Assembly (NCBI GenBank): GCA_035582835.1
Contig: JAYKAV010000411.1
Coordinates: 1,896,083-1,960,082, forward strand
Reading direction: 5' to 3'
Length of the DNA stretch: 64,000 nt
From: Phoebastria nigripes
Lineage: Eukaryota; Chordata; Aves; Procellariiformes; Diomedeidae
Within the stretch, counting starts at the first letter, position 1. The number at the start of each line of letters is the position of its first letter. The notes beneath the pieces are model-generated. The model was given only the letters and a program-made list of their open reading frames with translations. It was not told the origin of the DNA and did not search any database. Position numbers and translations under genes: made by a program. Below, piece by piece: positions 1-10,163 of this stretch.

Positions 1-293
1 CTAAAGCAGAAATGGCCTTAACTCCTAATCAAGGACACTGTTTGCTGGCCCTCTGTAATGAGTATCCCTAGGACAATGAAGTCAGACAGCTGCTGAGATT
101 TGTGTTTATGGGGAAGATGAGACCCCAGCAGTGCACTCTCCTAGCTAGTGCTCAATGGTCTCTTGGCAGTGTTGTGTTGTTTCCTGCAATCAGCTCTGCC
201 AGGGAATCTTCTTTGCAGATCCTATCCTCAATAGCTTTCTTTTACGTCCTTTTCAGAGAGCTGAACTCTGTCCTGGATAGGAGCTGAACATTT
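1..293. other. non-coding DNA, nothing recognised
   Basis: No gene or repeat is recognised in this stretch before the first CR1. A 61-codon open frame at 102-287 has no visible splice or promoter context and no recognisable domain, so I treat it as chance. Confidence 0.6.
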
Positions 294-558
294 AGGATGA
301 GAGGAAATGGCGTCATGTTGCACCAGGGGAGGTTTAGATTGTATATTAGAAAAGATTTCTTCACTGAAAGGGTTATCAAACATTGGAACAGGCTGCCCGG
401 GGAAGTGGTTGAGTCACCATCCCTGGAGGTATTTAAAAGACGTGTAGATGTGGCACTTAGGGACATGATTTAGTGGTGGACTTGGCAGTGTTAGATTTAC
501 TGTTGGACTCGATGATCTTAAAGGTCTTTTCCAACCTAAATGATTCTGTGATTCTGTG
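294..558 (+). repeat. CR1 LINE, 3' end (young avian type)
   Basis: This is a 5'-truncated copy of the chicken-repeat-1 (CR1) non-LTR retrotransposon, keeping only the 3' terminal ~265 bases. Diagnostic pieces in order are GTTGCACCAGGGGAGGTTTA, the 'ttggaacaggctgcc' block, 'ccctggaggtatttaaaag', 'tggactcgatgatctta' and 'ccaacctaaatgattctgtg'. It ends in two direct octamers ATTCTGTG at 543-558, as CR1 does in place of a poly(A) tail. The match to my memory of the avian consensus is very close, so this is the youngest CR1 in the window. It carries no reverse transcriptase. Open frames on the minus strand at 242-656 are antisense shadows of it. Confidence 0.95.
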
Positions 559-952
559 AATTCAGCCATACTGCAAAACCTCACCCTAGAATGGTTAATG
601 CACAGGGATGGAGCTGTTGGAAGGTTAAAAGAAGCATCCAAAATACTGGGATTCATTTTACCTTGTCACCATAATACTCTTTTTATGAAACTAGAGCTAT
701 GTATGCTCATAAAAACCTTTTGCTTTTTTTATTTTAAAGGATAATGCAACCATTGGAGTCTGTGCACAGTTCTTTCAAGTTAAATGCTTAGTTCAACATT
801 CCACTTCCATTTCCTGGTAGAAAATGTTTTATATGAAAGCAACTTTAACCTTTCAGAAGGGTTCATTTACTGTTACGTTTGGTATCAGCTTTCCAAAAAA
901 TGCAGTCTGCATTTGGTGTATTATAGGTTCTGGTTTTAATATTGGTTTAGAG

Positions 953-966
953 AAAAAAAAAAAAAA
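953..966. repeat. A14 homopolymer
   Basis: This is an uninterrupted run of 14 A. No retroposed body with target duplications is visible next to it. Confidence 0.9.
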
Positions 967-1478
967 GAGTCATATGCCATAAGTCAGGAATAAAATATTG
1001 CGCCAGAATTCTCTCTATACATGAATTCACCCTGTGAGCGAGTGGTTTAAAGTAAGTCTGATCACTTAAAGCCAAGACTTGGGCTCAATCTATCCATGAA
1101 CCAGCTGGTAACAAATAACACATTCAATTCTCGGTCACAGGAAACTGTTAGGTTGCCTTTTTATAGACAACTACAGCCCTACAGCTCCTGAAGCACAAGG
1201 GAATATCATACGGACTTGGAAAGTGTTGAACACCTACCATATGCACATAAAGAAGGGTAATAAAGATGAAAGGCCTGAACTGAGCTTTAATTCCTATTTT
1301 TCTGCTTTTGATTTATCAGCTGCTTCTGCATTGCTGCAATTTTCTTTGGCCTAAAATTAGGTAGAAGATGCTTGAATTGCTTAGTTTGATCAAATCAGTC
1401 AAACTTAGGCTTCCCTCTCTGTCAGTGTAACAGATGATAAATGTAAAACTTTAAAGTACTTTCTTGCTTTCTTTTCAG

Positions 1479-1580
1479 TGTTATTGTGCGTTCATTTCTG
1501 AAGTGCCAACTGCTATAACAATCCACCGCAGTGGGCAGTTCCCGGCCATGTGTCACTGTTACGGAGATGCTGCAGTCGTG
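1479..1580 (+). other. exon candidate, 34 open codons, unrecognised
   Basis: Seen: a strong acceptor (TTTCTTGCTTTCTTTTCAG, AG at 1477-1478), then exactly 102 bases open in one frame only. The other two frames are stopped. A donor-like GTG|GTGAGA follows (GT at 1581-1582). The peptide begins CYCAFISEVP and ends CHCYGDAAVV, with four cysteines in two C-x-C pairs. Five CpGs lie in the 102 bases, in CpG-poor surroundings. I do not recognise the protein. 34 open codons are not rare by chance, so this is a candidate only. Confidence 0.2.
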
Positions 1581-2829
1581 GTGAGACAGGCACTGAACTG
1601 GTAGAGCTGTATCAAGGTGACTCTGAACTAGAGCTAGGGCTGACTTGGTTGGGTGCAGGGCCATAAAAACATGGCTGACCTGCTTTTGGGACCTTAACAG
1701 CTTCTCTGCATGGTGCTGCAGTATGCTGTGGGACTATCTCAGCTGTCAGGTTTGCTCAGGAGTCTCTGCTCTGTGGTCCGTTGCCATGTATGGATGTATT
1801 CTGGGAATTATCCTCCACAGGACTTCTGCCATCAATAAGCACCTCTTACAGAAAAAAGGGCCTTCAAACAGGCCTGGCCATGAGTGAGACAATAAAGGCT
1901 AATCCTCTGTGCTGCTGAGCCTCAGCTTCTAATAAAGGACTCAGAACTTGTAAGGGTGAAGCCTCAAAGTAAGTACAGATTTACAGAGAGAGGGAAGATA
2001 AGAGGGTTGTAGCCCACCCATTAAGACCACCTGGTCTTAATATATGGTAGCAGTCAGCCTTTGTGCGACACACTCTTTCCATATCCTAACCCTGTTCCAG
2101 GGAGTGAGATTTCCAAGAATTTTGCTGGCGATGTACTTGTCAAAGTTGGGTGCACTACAGAGACTAAGTCTGTCAGTCATACATAATAGTTTTATCACCC
2201 CTTGAACGGCAGCAGCTAAGACTGACAGTGATGGTGAAGCAGAACCTTAGTAAAATAATGTTTATGACATTTAATTTCACTAATCTTTTCTGATGATGAA
2301 TGCATGTCCAATGCTTTGAAGGTGGAAAGGTCTGCAAAAATGCAAACTATTATTTTATCTGGAAATGTGTTTTGTGGCATCCCAAAGANTATTCACGTTT
2401 CTTATTCCTTTTTTGTGCATGTGCAGGAGTTCTCATGAATTTTCAGCAGTGAGTCCATATGGGAATAATTTCATTGTGAGAAGAAGGCTTCCATTCTATC
2501 ATGAAAAAAGGCTGCATGGAAATCACGGAAAGCTACAGAAGAAAGTATCAGTCATTGTTTGAAAGCATTGTGGAGATGGAAACCAGAACGTGGATTTGCC
2601 TCCAAATTTTATAAGCTTCTAGAAACCCAAATGATGAGAAACAAATGCGAAAAGTTCACAAAAGTAGTGGTTGCTTAAAAAAAAAATAATTCTTGAAGCC
2701 CTGTTGCTTTTATGATGAACAGACCTGGTGAGAAGGATATTAATTATCTCGAATACCATCGTTTAAACAGGTAGAGCTATTCCCAGTTTTTTTTGGTTGC
2801 CACCTAGATTAGTGTTATACTCCTCAGTT

Positions 2830-3037
2830 GCTAACAATGAAGTTATCAGCCACTGGAACAAATTATTAAGAGGAACAGTGAGCTTACCATTTCCTGAAGT
2901 CTTCAAACTGAGAGTGGATGGTATGCTTTAGCAAACAATGGAGACACAGCTGGGTGAAATTATATGGTTGTACTAAAGAGAAGGGAACATGAGATATTCT
3001 ATGTGGTCCTTTCTAGCCTTAAGAGCTATAGGTCTAT
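2830..3037 (+). repeat. old CR1 LINE 3' end
   Basis: This is a diverged CR1 3' end of the older type shared by birds, crocodilians and turtles. Recognisable blocks are 'cactggaacaaattattaag', 'gaagtcttcaaactgagagt', 'ctgggtgaaattatatgg' and the tail 'gtggtcctttctagcctta' followed by 'tctat'. It has many substitutions relative to the consensus as I remember it and retains no coding part. Confidence 0.85.
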
Positions 3038-6000
3038 AATTTCACAAATACCGTTACAAAGAACTCCTTAAGTAGTGATGACCATAGCAGCAATGTGAAT
3101 CCATCTCCTGATTTGGGGTAGATTATTCCAAAGTATTTAAAAAAATTACAGACTGTAGTACTGTTTCTACATGTTTCTGTCACTACAAGTCATATTACTA
3201 GCATAATTTTACAATATTGGAAATCCCTTTTTGAGGACTAAAGAGACCCTTCCTCTCCCCCAAAGCTCAATGTACTTCAGTTCATGAAAGAGTGTATAAA
3301 CAAGTAAGCGTGCATGCTGCCGCTTTCCTACCTGATGTATTTCAGTCATTAAAATCTGAAATAAGTGAGCTAGATTCACTCAGTGAAATAAAAGACAATC
3401 CATGAAGGAAATTCTAAGACACTTCTCGTTATTGTAGACCATTTCTAAGCTAAACTTTAATTTTTTCCTCCTTGTAGGGTGATCTGGCACATTGTTTAAA
3501 AGAGAACCTTAAAAGAAGATTATTTTTTTTTTTTTCCCCATAGCAGTCCTCCAGTTGAGAGCAGCTAAACCATTTTTTTTCCCCAGATTTCCAGTGTTTT
3601 GGGGCATTGGGCACTGCAGAAACTTAAATCTAGTGGGACAGTTGGAAGCTTCGAAAGGTGTACCTGACTGAACAGCTGGACATGAAAAGAAATAGTTCTT
3701 CAATGTTGAGACATGTTTTTCTTACTATAAAGAAAGAAGGAATTAAGTGACTACCTGCTTGGAAGAAAGACCTTGCCATTTCATGATCCTCTCAAACATC
3801 ATCTTTTTAACTCCATTGAACTGTTTCTCTGATAAAAAATCTGTAGCCTACACTACAAAGGACTTTGAGTATATGTATAGCATATACTGTTATCAGCAAT
3901 CACACAATGGTCACAGAAGGTATTCCTTCAGTATGGTTAAACCATCTCATTAATCATAAGACAAAATTATTCCTGTGCCAGTATGTCTTCTACCCACAGG
4001 GGTGGGTTTGGCAGCGTAGCTAGGACAGCATAGTTGGGATGTCCTAACTAACACTAGAAGATCTGAAAAAACATCATGGTATAGCTTTTCAACTATTTCA
4101 GGCAAAGCTGATGATTTTGTGCCCAGAATGGATATGCATAATTCTAGAGGCCGATGTTTAGTTTTCAGATTGCAGTCAATGGCTAGTTACCCTTGTTTCT
4201 GTGAGTGTCTAAAACTCTCTTTGTGGCTCACTACTTCTATACATGTATGTTGTGCCTAAATAAATATCTCAACTGTCCCTCAGCTGGGGAGCTGTCTGCA
4301 AGACATGCTTTAGCCAAACACAGTGTGTCACTCAGATACAATGAAGGGAGCACAATATAAGAGAGCCCAGAGGAAATTTGATAGCTTGTCATATACAGGC
4401 ATTCAGATTGCTTTATCAAGCAGTCTTTTCTGGTCTTAAGTTCCATAAATTTATAACTTGTGCTGATTCAAATAAGTTCAACTTTCTCTTGCTACTGTGT
4501 TTTGTGCTCTTGAGAAAAGATGATTGGAAAAGCTGGATGCTGAAAAAGAGCAGTGGCCTCTGACTGCTCTTAAGCATTTCAAATATATTATCCTTCAAAA
4601 AAAAACCACAACCCAGTTTGTCATAACAGTTTCAGCATCAACAGTGGCTAATCTATTTTCCATGCAAAGGCCATAGTATAATATAGGTATGTATGTTTAA
4701 TACTTTGATTTCATGAATCTACATGAACAATTTTGGGTTGATTTGGTTGAAGGAACTCCTCGGTTTTAGTCCCCTAAAGACTATCTGTGTAGCTCTCTTC
4801 TAAAAAGTACAATAATAAAAATAAANAAAAAGGGGGAGAGGAATAAGAAGTCGCTGAACATTTGAAAGGTTGGAGGTCTAGACTATGTTTCCATTCATGG
4901 AGATGGTTCTCAAAAGTAATTTTTGAGCCACACTGCAAGGAAACTGGGAAGAGCTTGAACTGCTAATGTTCCCTTTGTTGTGGGGATATACAGAAAACAG
5001 TTTTCTTGTCCCACAAGGATTCTGTTGATTTTGAAATTTTAGGCCTGGCATGGGGCTCAGTGAATATATGAGTGACTTAAGAAACAAACAAACATATTTC
5101 ATTTTAATGCTGACCTTTTTTTTTCTTTTTTAACCTTTTAATATAAACTAAATTAAGTTTCAACAGGAGAAGATGCTTTTAACCGCAAAACCAAGACTTT
5201 TTGTTTTAAAAATGTTGAAATGGCACATTTCTAGAATTTCAAAACCTGTTTTTCTGATTTTTTTGAGGACAGGAAGCTCTTCTGGGAATAATTTCAGTTT
5301 TGATGAATTGTCAGTTGTGACCATCTCTCCTCTCTATGAAAGCCCTGTTCTCACTCCCAACACTAAACCCAGGCATCCAATACTTTCCAGAAGTCTAAGG
5401 TATGATTGCCTTAGTTACCTTACTGATGCATTAGAGTGAGACAGATTTTGGGCAACTACCTTTATCCACTGGTGCAATAAGACAACAGCAGGAGTGTTGT
5501 GATGGTCTTAATTGGGATTCTTCTTCCTCTACAAGTACTTGAGATTGTAATAGTTCTGTGTTTTGTGTTTCTACATTTCACATACATACTGTTTCATGTC
5601 AATTATTGGTTCACAATTTGTAAACAAGTGGACATGAGTTACATGTATGCTAGAAATTAATTTCATTAACACACTGAGTGCTTTTTTCCATTACATCTGT
5701 CAAGAAGGATTATTTTCCTATAACTAATGACCACCCTTGTGTTGATGGGACAATATTTGATGCCTTCAGCGAAGGATTATTAATGAACCCTGCTTTAAGA
5801 AGTCTGGATGGCTCTTATACCTGGAAACGAACACTGGATTTTTTTTCACTTTTGATGGCCATATTTGTATATATTTGCATTACCCTAGAAATAAATTCCT
5901 TTCATGATTTGACTGAATGGACCATCTATTCTGCTAGGAAGAAACTAAGGTACAAATTGACCTGCAGCCACAGGACCCACCTGCTCTGCAGGCTGGAGAT

Positions 6001-6463
6001 GGAGGAGGCCCCAGTGGTGAAACAGAAGCACCAAGGGCTGGGTAAGGTCTGCACAAATACTGCCGAATTATTCCAGTGAAAGTCCTTATGCTTCTCTCCC
6101 ATGTGAGAAGAGAAATCCAAGTTGAGGTGTTCAGCACCCTGAAAAGAGGGGTTGGTTCATAGGGATTGAATAAGGAAGTTATCAAATAAGTGAGAAGGGG
6201 TTTCTTCCTTTCTGAAACCAAAAAGGCCTTGCACTCAGCAGGCTCTTCCCTTCCCTTCTCCAACCGAGCACTACTGTATAATGTCTACGAGTTAGTAAAT
6301 GTATGTTACCTTATATGTGAACGAAGTACTGGCATTTTTAATAGCTTTATAGCTTGTAATCCTACTGTTTGGTAATATTTTAAATGTGTTTTATTCATAA
6401 AATTGCATAATTTACTCAGCTATACTTCCATAGGCATCGATAATGAGTATGGCTTTAGAGTGC
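3038..6463. other. single-copy AT-rich DNA, nothing recognised
   Basis: No gene is recognised. It contains T-rich runs near 3521-3538, 3571-3582 and 5118-5134 and an A-rich patch at 4803-4836 (with an N). A 133-codon open frame at 5678-6079 (+) ends past a donor-like GGGTAAGG near 6040. Its translation shows no family I know, and I regard it as unproven. Confidence 0.55.
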
Positions 6464-6846
6464 CAGGGCCCAGGGGGCACCAATAGGCCCCAGTGTCCCT
6501 GCCCGGCCCATGGGGCTCCCCCACCCTGTCCACAGCCCAAGATCCCATGTCAGCCCATGGGGCCGTCAGCCCCTGCCCCAGCGACGCCACAGCAGGGCCG
6601 GTCTCCAGCTCCCCCTGGCCGTGGGGGAGCCAGACCCACTCACAGGCCCACAGCCTGGCCTGGCCTCAGCCTGTACTGGTCCCTGGGGAGCTGCCTGATG
6701 CCTGGGGCTGGAGCTGCCCCAGAGCTCCTGGCTGGGGTGGTGGGACAGGCTCTGGCTGGTGAGGCCCTGCCCTGATGGACCCCTGGAGAGCCCTCCACCG
6801 CTACCGGTGCCCCTGCTCCAGGGAGCCGCCGTCCCGCGTGGCATCC
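6464..6846 (+). repeat. GC-rich dispersed repeat, copy 1 (3' part different)
   Basis: This is an abrupt GC-rich block in AT-rich DNA. It starts with CAGGGCCCAGGGGGCACCAA and runs collinear with 28236 onward for about 300 bases. Shared strings include 'ggccccagtgtccctgcc', 'gtcagcccctgccccagcga', 'gcagggc-ggtctccagctcccc' and 'gcctggggctggagctgccc'. Similarity fades after about 6770, and the rest is GC-rich but does not give the inverted 3' arm seen in copy 2. Overlapping proline- and glycine-rich open frames at 6443-6852 on both strands come from composition, not from a gene. No flanking target duplication is visible. Confidence 0.8.
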
Positions 6847-9800
6847 TGACATAGACTTTGTGGTAAGCCCTTGCTACCCACAGTGCATAGAAATACTGCC
6901 ATTGTGTCCAGATACAGGAGGCGCAGCCTTTTCTAACAGTGTATTATTGTGAGGCAGCATAGGCCTCCAGAAGGAAAGGGCTCCTCATGGCAGAGGTGCT
7001 GTCCTTCAATCACAGGAGTGAACCACGCTTCCGATGAAAGCAGCTGTTGGAAACTGCCTTTTATCTTACCTTTGTTGTAGTGTATTCCCTTGAAGTATAT
7101 GACTATGGTGTGCTGTATGACAGTAACGCAGCTGGACCAAAAGTGAAAGTTTTAATCGTCAGTTTTCTGAAATTAAGTACAGGTTTACAGCTTTTCAGAC
7201 TTGAAAATAGCTCTGCTCTTTTGTTTCAGGCTTAGCTGAGAAAGAGCTGAGATTTCCTAATGCAGATACTATCTTTACATAATAGCTTGTATCACAGGTT
7301 TTCCAACAAAAATGGTGAAGGCCTTGTGTAGGGATGCCTGGCTTCAGTGGGGCTTCCAGCACGTTATTCAGTCACAGTAAGTTCCAGCACAACCCATTCC
7401 AAAGCTCAGATGGCATTAAGGATACACTTTAAGATATATATGCGTTCTCAGGTCTCTCTCTACTCTTTCTTTTCTCTTTTTTTGAAGCAAAGTTTTGAAA
7501 TTGTAACAAATAGTCTGAGGTCCGTCTGGAGACTGATTAACACTGTCTCTGGGATCAAGATGTCTTGATTGCTTGACAGCAGAAGGGAAATACATTTTCT
7601 CCATTTCAGTGTGTCTGTATATCCTGCATATTATCAGGAGTGCTCTTCTGAGGGGGAGGAATTAGCAGTGGCCTCTGCAGAGCATCAGCACTTCTCTGTA
7701 GTCCCAGAGAGGGATGGTGCTTCATGAAGTATCTTTTTCCAAGTAATAGTTTTGAAAGATGCATCCCGTTATCCTTCCAGCCTAGGAAACCAGAGTTCTT
7801 TTCTATTTTCTGTGCCAAGACCTCCTTCCACCCATATTGCAAACTGGCAACACACAAAGAGCAGCTAGCGGAATACCCCATTAGTCAAATGTATTACCAA
7901 AATTAAATGCCCTACTCATGTATTAGCCTTCATGTAACAGAGCACTCTGAGTTTCATCCCTTGCTGTCTGTGCTAATCAGTAGCATTCTTTTGCTATCCA
8001 GTTCATGTTGTATTGTTTCAAATCCTAAATTTGAAGCATAACACCAGTGTTATTTTTGGACTGACAGAGCACCAGTGCATTGTAGAAGATCAATGGAGAG
8101 ATTTTGGCAGTGGAGTAGGGAGCAACGGGGGCTTGTGGTGCTGCCCTTTGTGCTTGGAGTCGAGGCAGGAGTGGAGGCTTGTGACGGGAGGCAGGACTGC
8201 ACGCTGCTTTCTGTCGGGCACAAGCAGTTTGCAGTTGAAGGCAGAGGAGATTTGGTTTTTGTGCACCTCTTGAGCACCGTGAAAGTGACTAACTGCTCTT
8301 TTATTTTGAAACTGAAAAAGAAGCACATCCGCTTGTGGTTCTGCTGCTAAAATAATTTGTTTCAATGGCAATTCTTGTTTCTGAATCCTGATGACCATTT
8401 GATTTTGCTGATTGTGAGTTTGGAGCATCTGCAGACTCAGGAAAATTTCCGCAGCTTCTATCTGACATCAGTTTTAATATCTTTCTTCATGACTATGGCA
8501 TAAGTACTTCTCTATAAAAAGAAGAGTAACGCTTCTTGTGTACAGTTATATGGCAATTAAAAAAAGGCAGTTATTTGGTGGTTAATGGTAATGGCATTTA
8601 ACTGCATTATCTACTTTGCCTGCTTACAGCTGACTCGTGGCAGCGTCCTGAACCTACAGCTGCATAAAATGAGTGGTAGGCATCATAGTACGTCGAAACC
8701 TTGTTGAAAATAATATTGCCTCTGAAAATCAAATGACCTCTCAGGAGCCTAGTCTTAGTACTAAATTTTTACTCTGATCATATTTATGTCTTGAATTCTC
8801 GCTGTCTGTTGGTTCAGAAGTAGGTTGGTTTGTTGCAACCTCATCCTGTCATTGCATTACTTAAATAGTGGATTAAATATTATATAAATACTTATGCATA
8901 GATGTTGTCAATAGATAATATGTATCATCAAAATTGAGAATACAATTAAATGAATCTATAAATCAGGAAGGCATATAACATTTTGTAATGTTGATTTAAG
9001 TACCAGCCAGAAGAAGGGGGCAGTGCTGATAAATAGTGTGAATAGTTAGATTTAACTCTTTGTTAGGATAAAACTGAAGCACTGGATTCTGAATAACTTT
9101 ATATTGGCTGCATTCACTAAGAAATGATGCTCCTGACTATTTCAGGCATTTGAGCAAGCTTATATACATACTACAAGCTGAATACAAGCTCTTTCTGTTG
9201 TTAGGATATCATATACTTTATACTTGAAGAAAGACCCAGTCTTTACGCTGGGACATGTTTTTCTTTCCCACCTTTGGCAGCGTGTCTTCTATACTTCCAC
9301 ACTCAGCTCAGAATGATATTTGCAACTGTTGTTATCCAAACACAGATACCTACTATCGTAGATTGGTCCTGACCTGACTTCACCATACCTCAGCTCCTGC
9401 CTTCAGCTTAAATTCTTGCAGGGGCAGCTTAGGAGTTTGACTGAAGGAACCTGTATTTTGTAATACAGCTATGAAGGGCACCATTTCATACTGACTGCAG
9501 GAAGAGAAGATTGATTCTGGCTTAGGAGATGTTACTTTTATGCATATTTTGGAAAATTGAAGGGAAATAAGTAGCCTTCTACCCCCTTCCCCCTGAAGCA
9601 AAGAAATTTGACAGCTGTGAATGGAACAGGCTGAAGCCATTTTGGAGATGGATGTTTAAGTTGTACGGCATGGATGGGATTCTTTAATAAGTATTCTCTC
9701 TTTTTCTTTCATTACATGAGGTTTTGCTTTGCTTGGATCACACAGATTCTTGTAAAAATGTAACAAGCTACTATTCTGAATATGCCAAATAAGAAACAGA

Positions 9801-10094
9801 TGGATCTCTTTAAAGAATAGCCTATCAGTAATATTAATGGGATCTCATGTTTAGGGACCAGGCACCTCCCTTTCCTCATGCCAGCCTTCTTGGCCTGAAC
9901 AAAGAGGCTCTTCTAGCAATGACTTGCACATGGCAAAGGAGAAAAAGGAGGTTTTGGTAGCTACAAAATAAAGCACGGCATTTTTTCTCTTTTCACAATG
10001 TATTTTTAATGTGCTATACCTGTGGCTGTTATACACAAGGTTTTCTGTGGTGGACTGATTTAAACACAGGGCTTGGCCCTGTTGTCAATGTCTC
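6847..10094. other. single-copy DNA, nothing recognised apart from the 8.1-8.35 kb block
   Basis: No gene or transposon is recognised outside the CpG-richer open block at 8075-8350, listed separately. Base composition is mostly AT-rich, and open frames below 115 codons on both strands have no supporting signal. Confidence 0.55.
8075..8350 (+). other. CpG-richer open block, unrecognised
   Basis: An open frame of 91 codons ends in TAA at 8348-8350. Overlapping frames are also open on both strands, so openness alone says little. Seven CpGs fall between 8126 and 8330 in an otherwise CpG-poor region. The last third of the translation has an alternating hydrophobic pattern (GDLVFVHLLSTVKVTNCSF) and then a basic end. 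An acceptor-like 'ttggactgacag' precedes it near 8066. No family is recognised. It could be an old exon, a decayed GC-rich repeat or chance. Confidence 0.15.
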
Positions 10095-10163
10095 TTTCAC
10101 ACCACAATTCAACTGGTGTAACTCCATTGCCTCAGTGGAGTTCCTCTGACTTAAGTGTGATCC
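10095..10163. repeat. ancient amniote palindromic repeat relic
   Basis: The string 'actggtgtaactccattg', then 'ctcagtggagtt' and 'ctgacttaagtgtga', matches the pattern of an old, low-copy amniote repeat. From memory its consensus reads roughly 'ctggtgtaactccattgacttcagtggagttactcc'. The element is short and diverged. Its class name cannot be fixed here. Confidence 0.5.

Larger units (their letters stand above)
559..2829. other. single-copy AT-rich DNA with one exon candidate
   Basis: No gene is recognised. It contains an A14 run at 953-966, an exon candidate at 1479-1580 (separate entry) and a good acceptor-like site (pyrimidine tract then GTGCAG) at about 2400-2428. That site is followed by a basic open frame to a stop near 2560. 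There is one isolated N at 2389. Otherwise it looks like ordinary non-coding vertebrate DNA. Confidence 0.55.

Noticed and set aside
242..656. Two minus-strand open frames of 74 and 80 codons
   Set aside because: They are antisense to the CR1 3' UTR at 294-558.
6443..6852. Several overlapping proline-rich open frames as a gene or CpG-island first exon
   Set aside because: The block is a copy of a dispersed GC-rich repeat found again at 28236, open in many frames on both strands because of composition.
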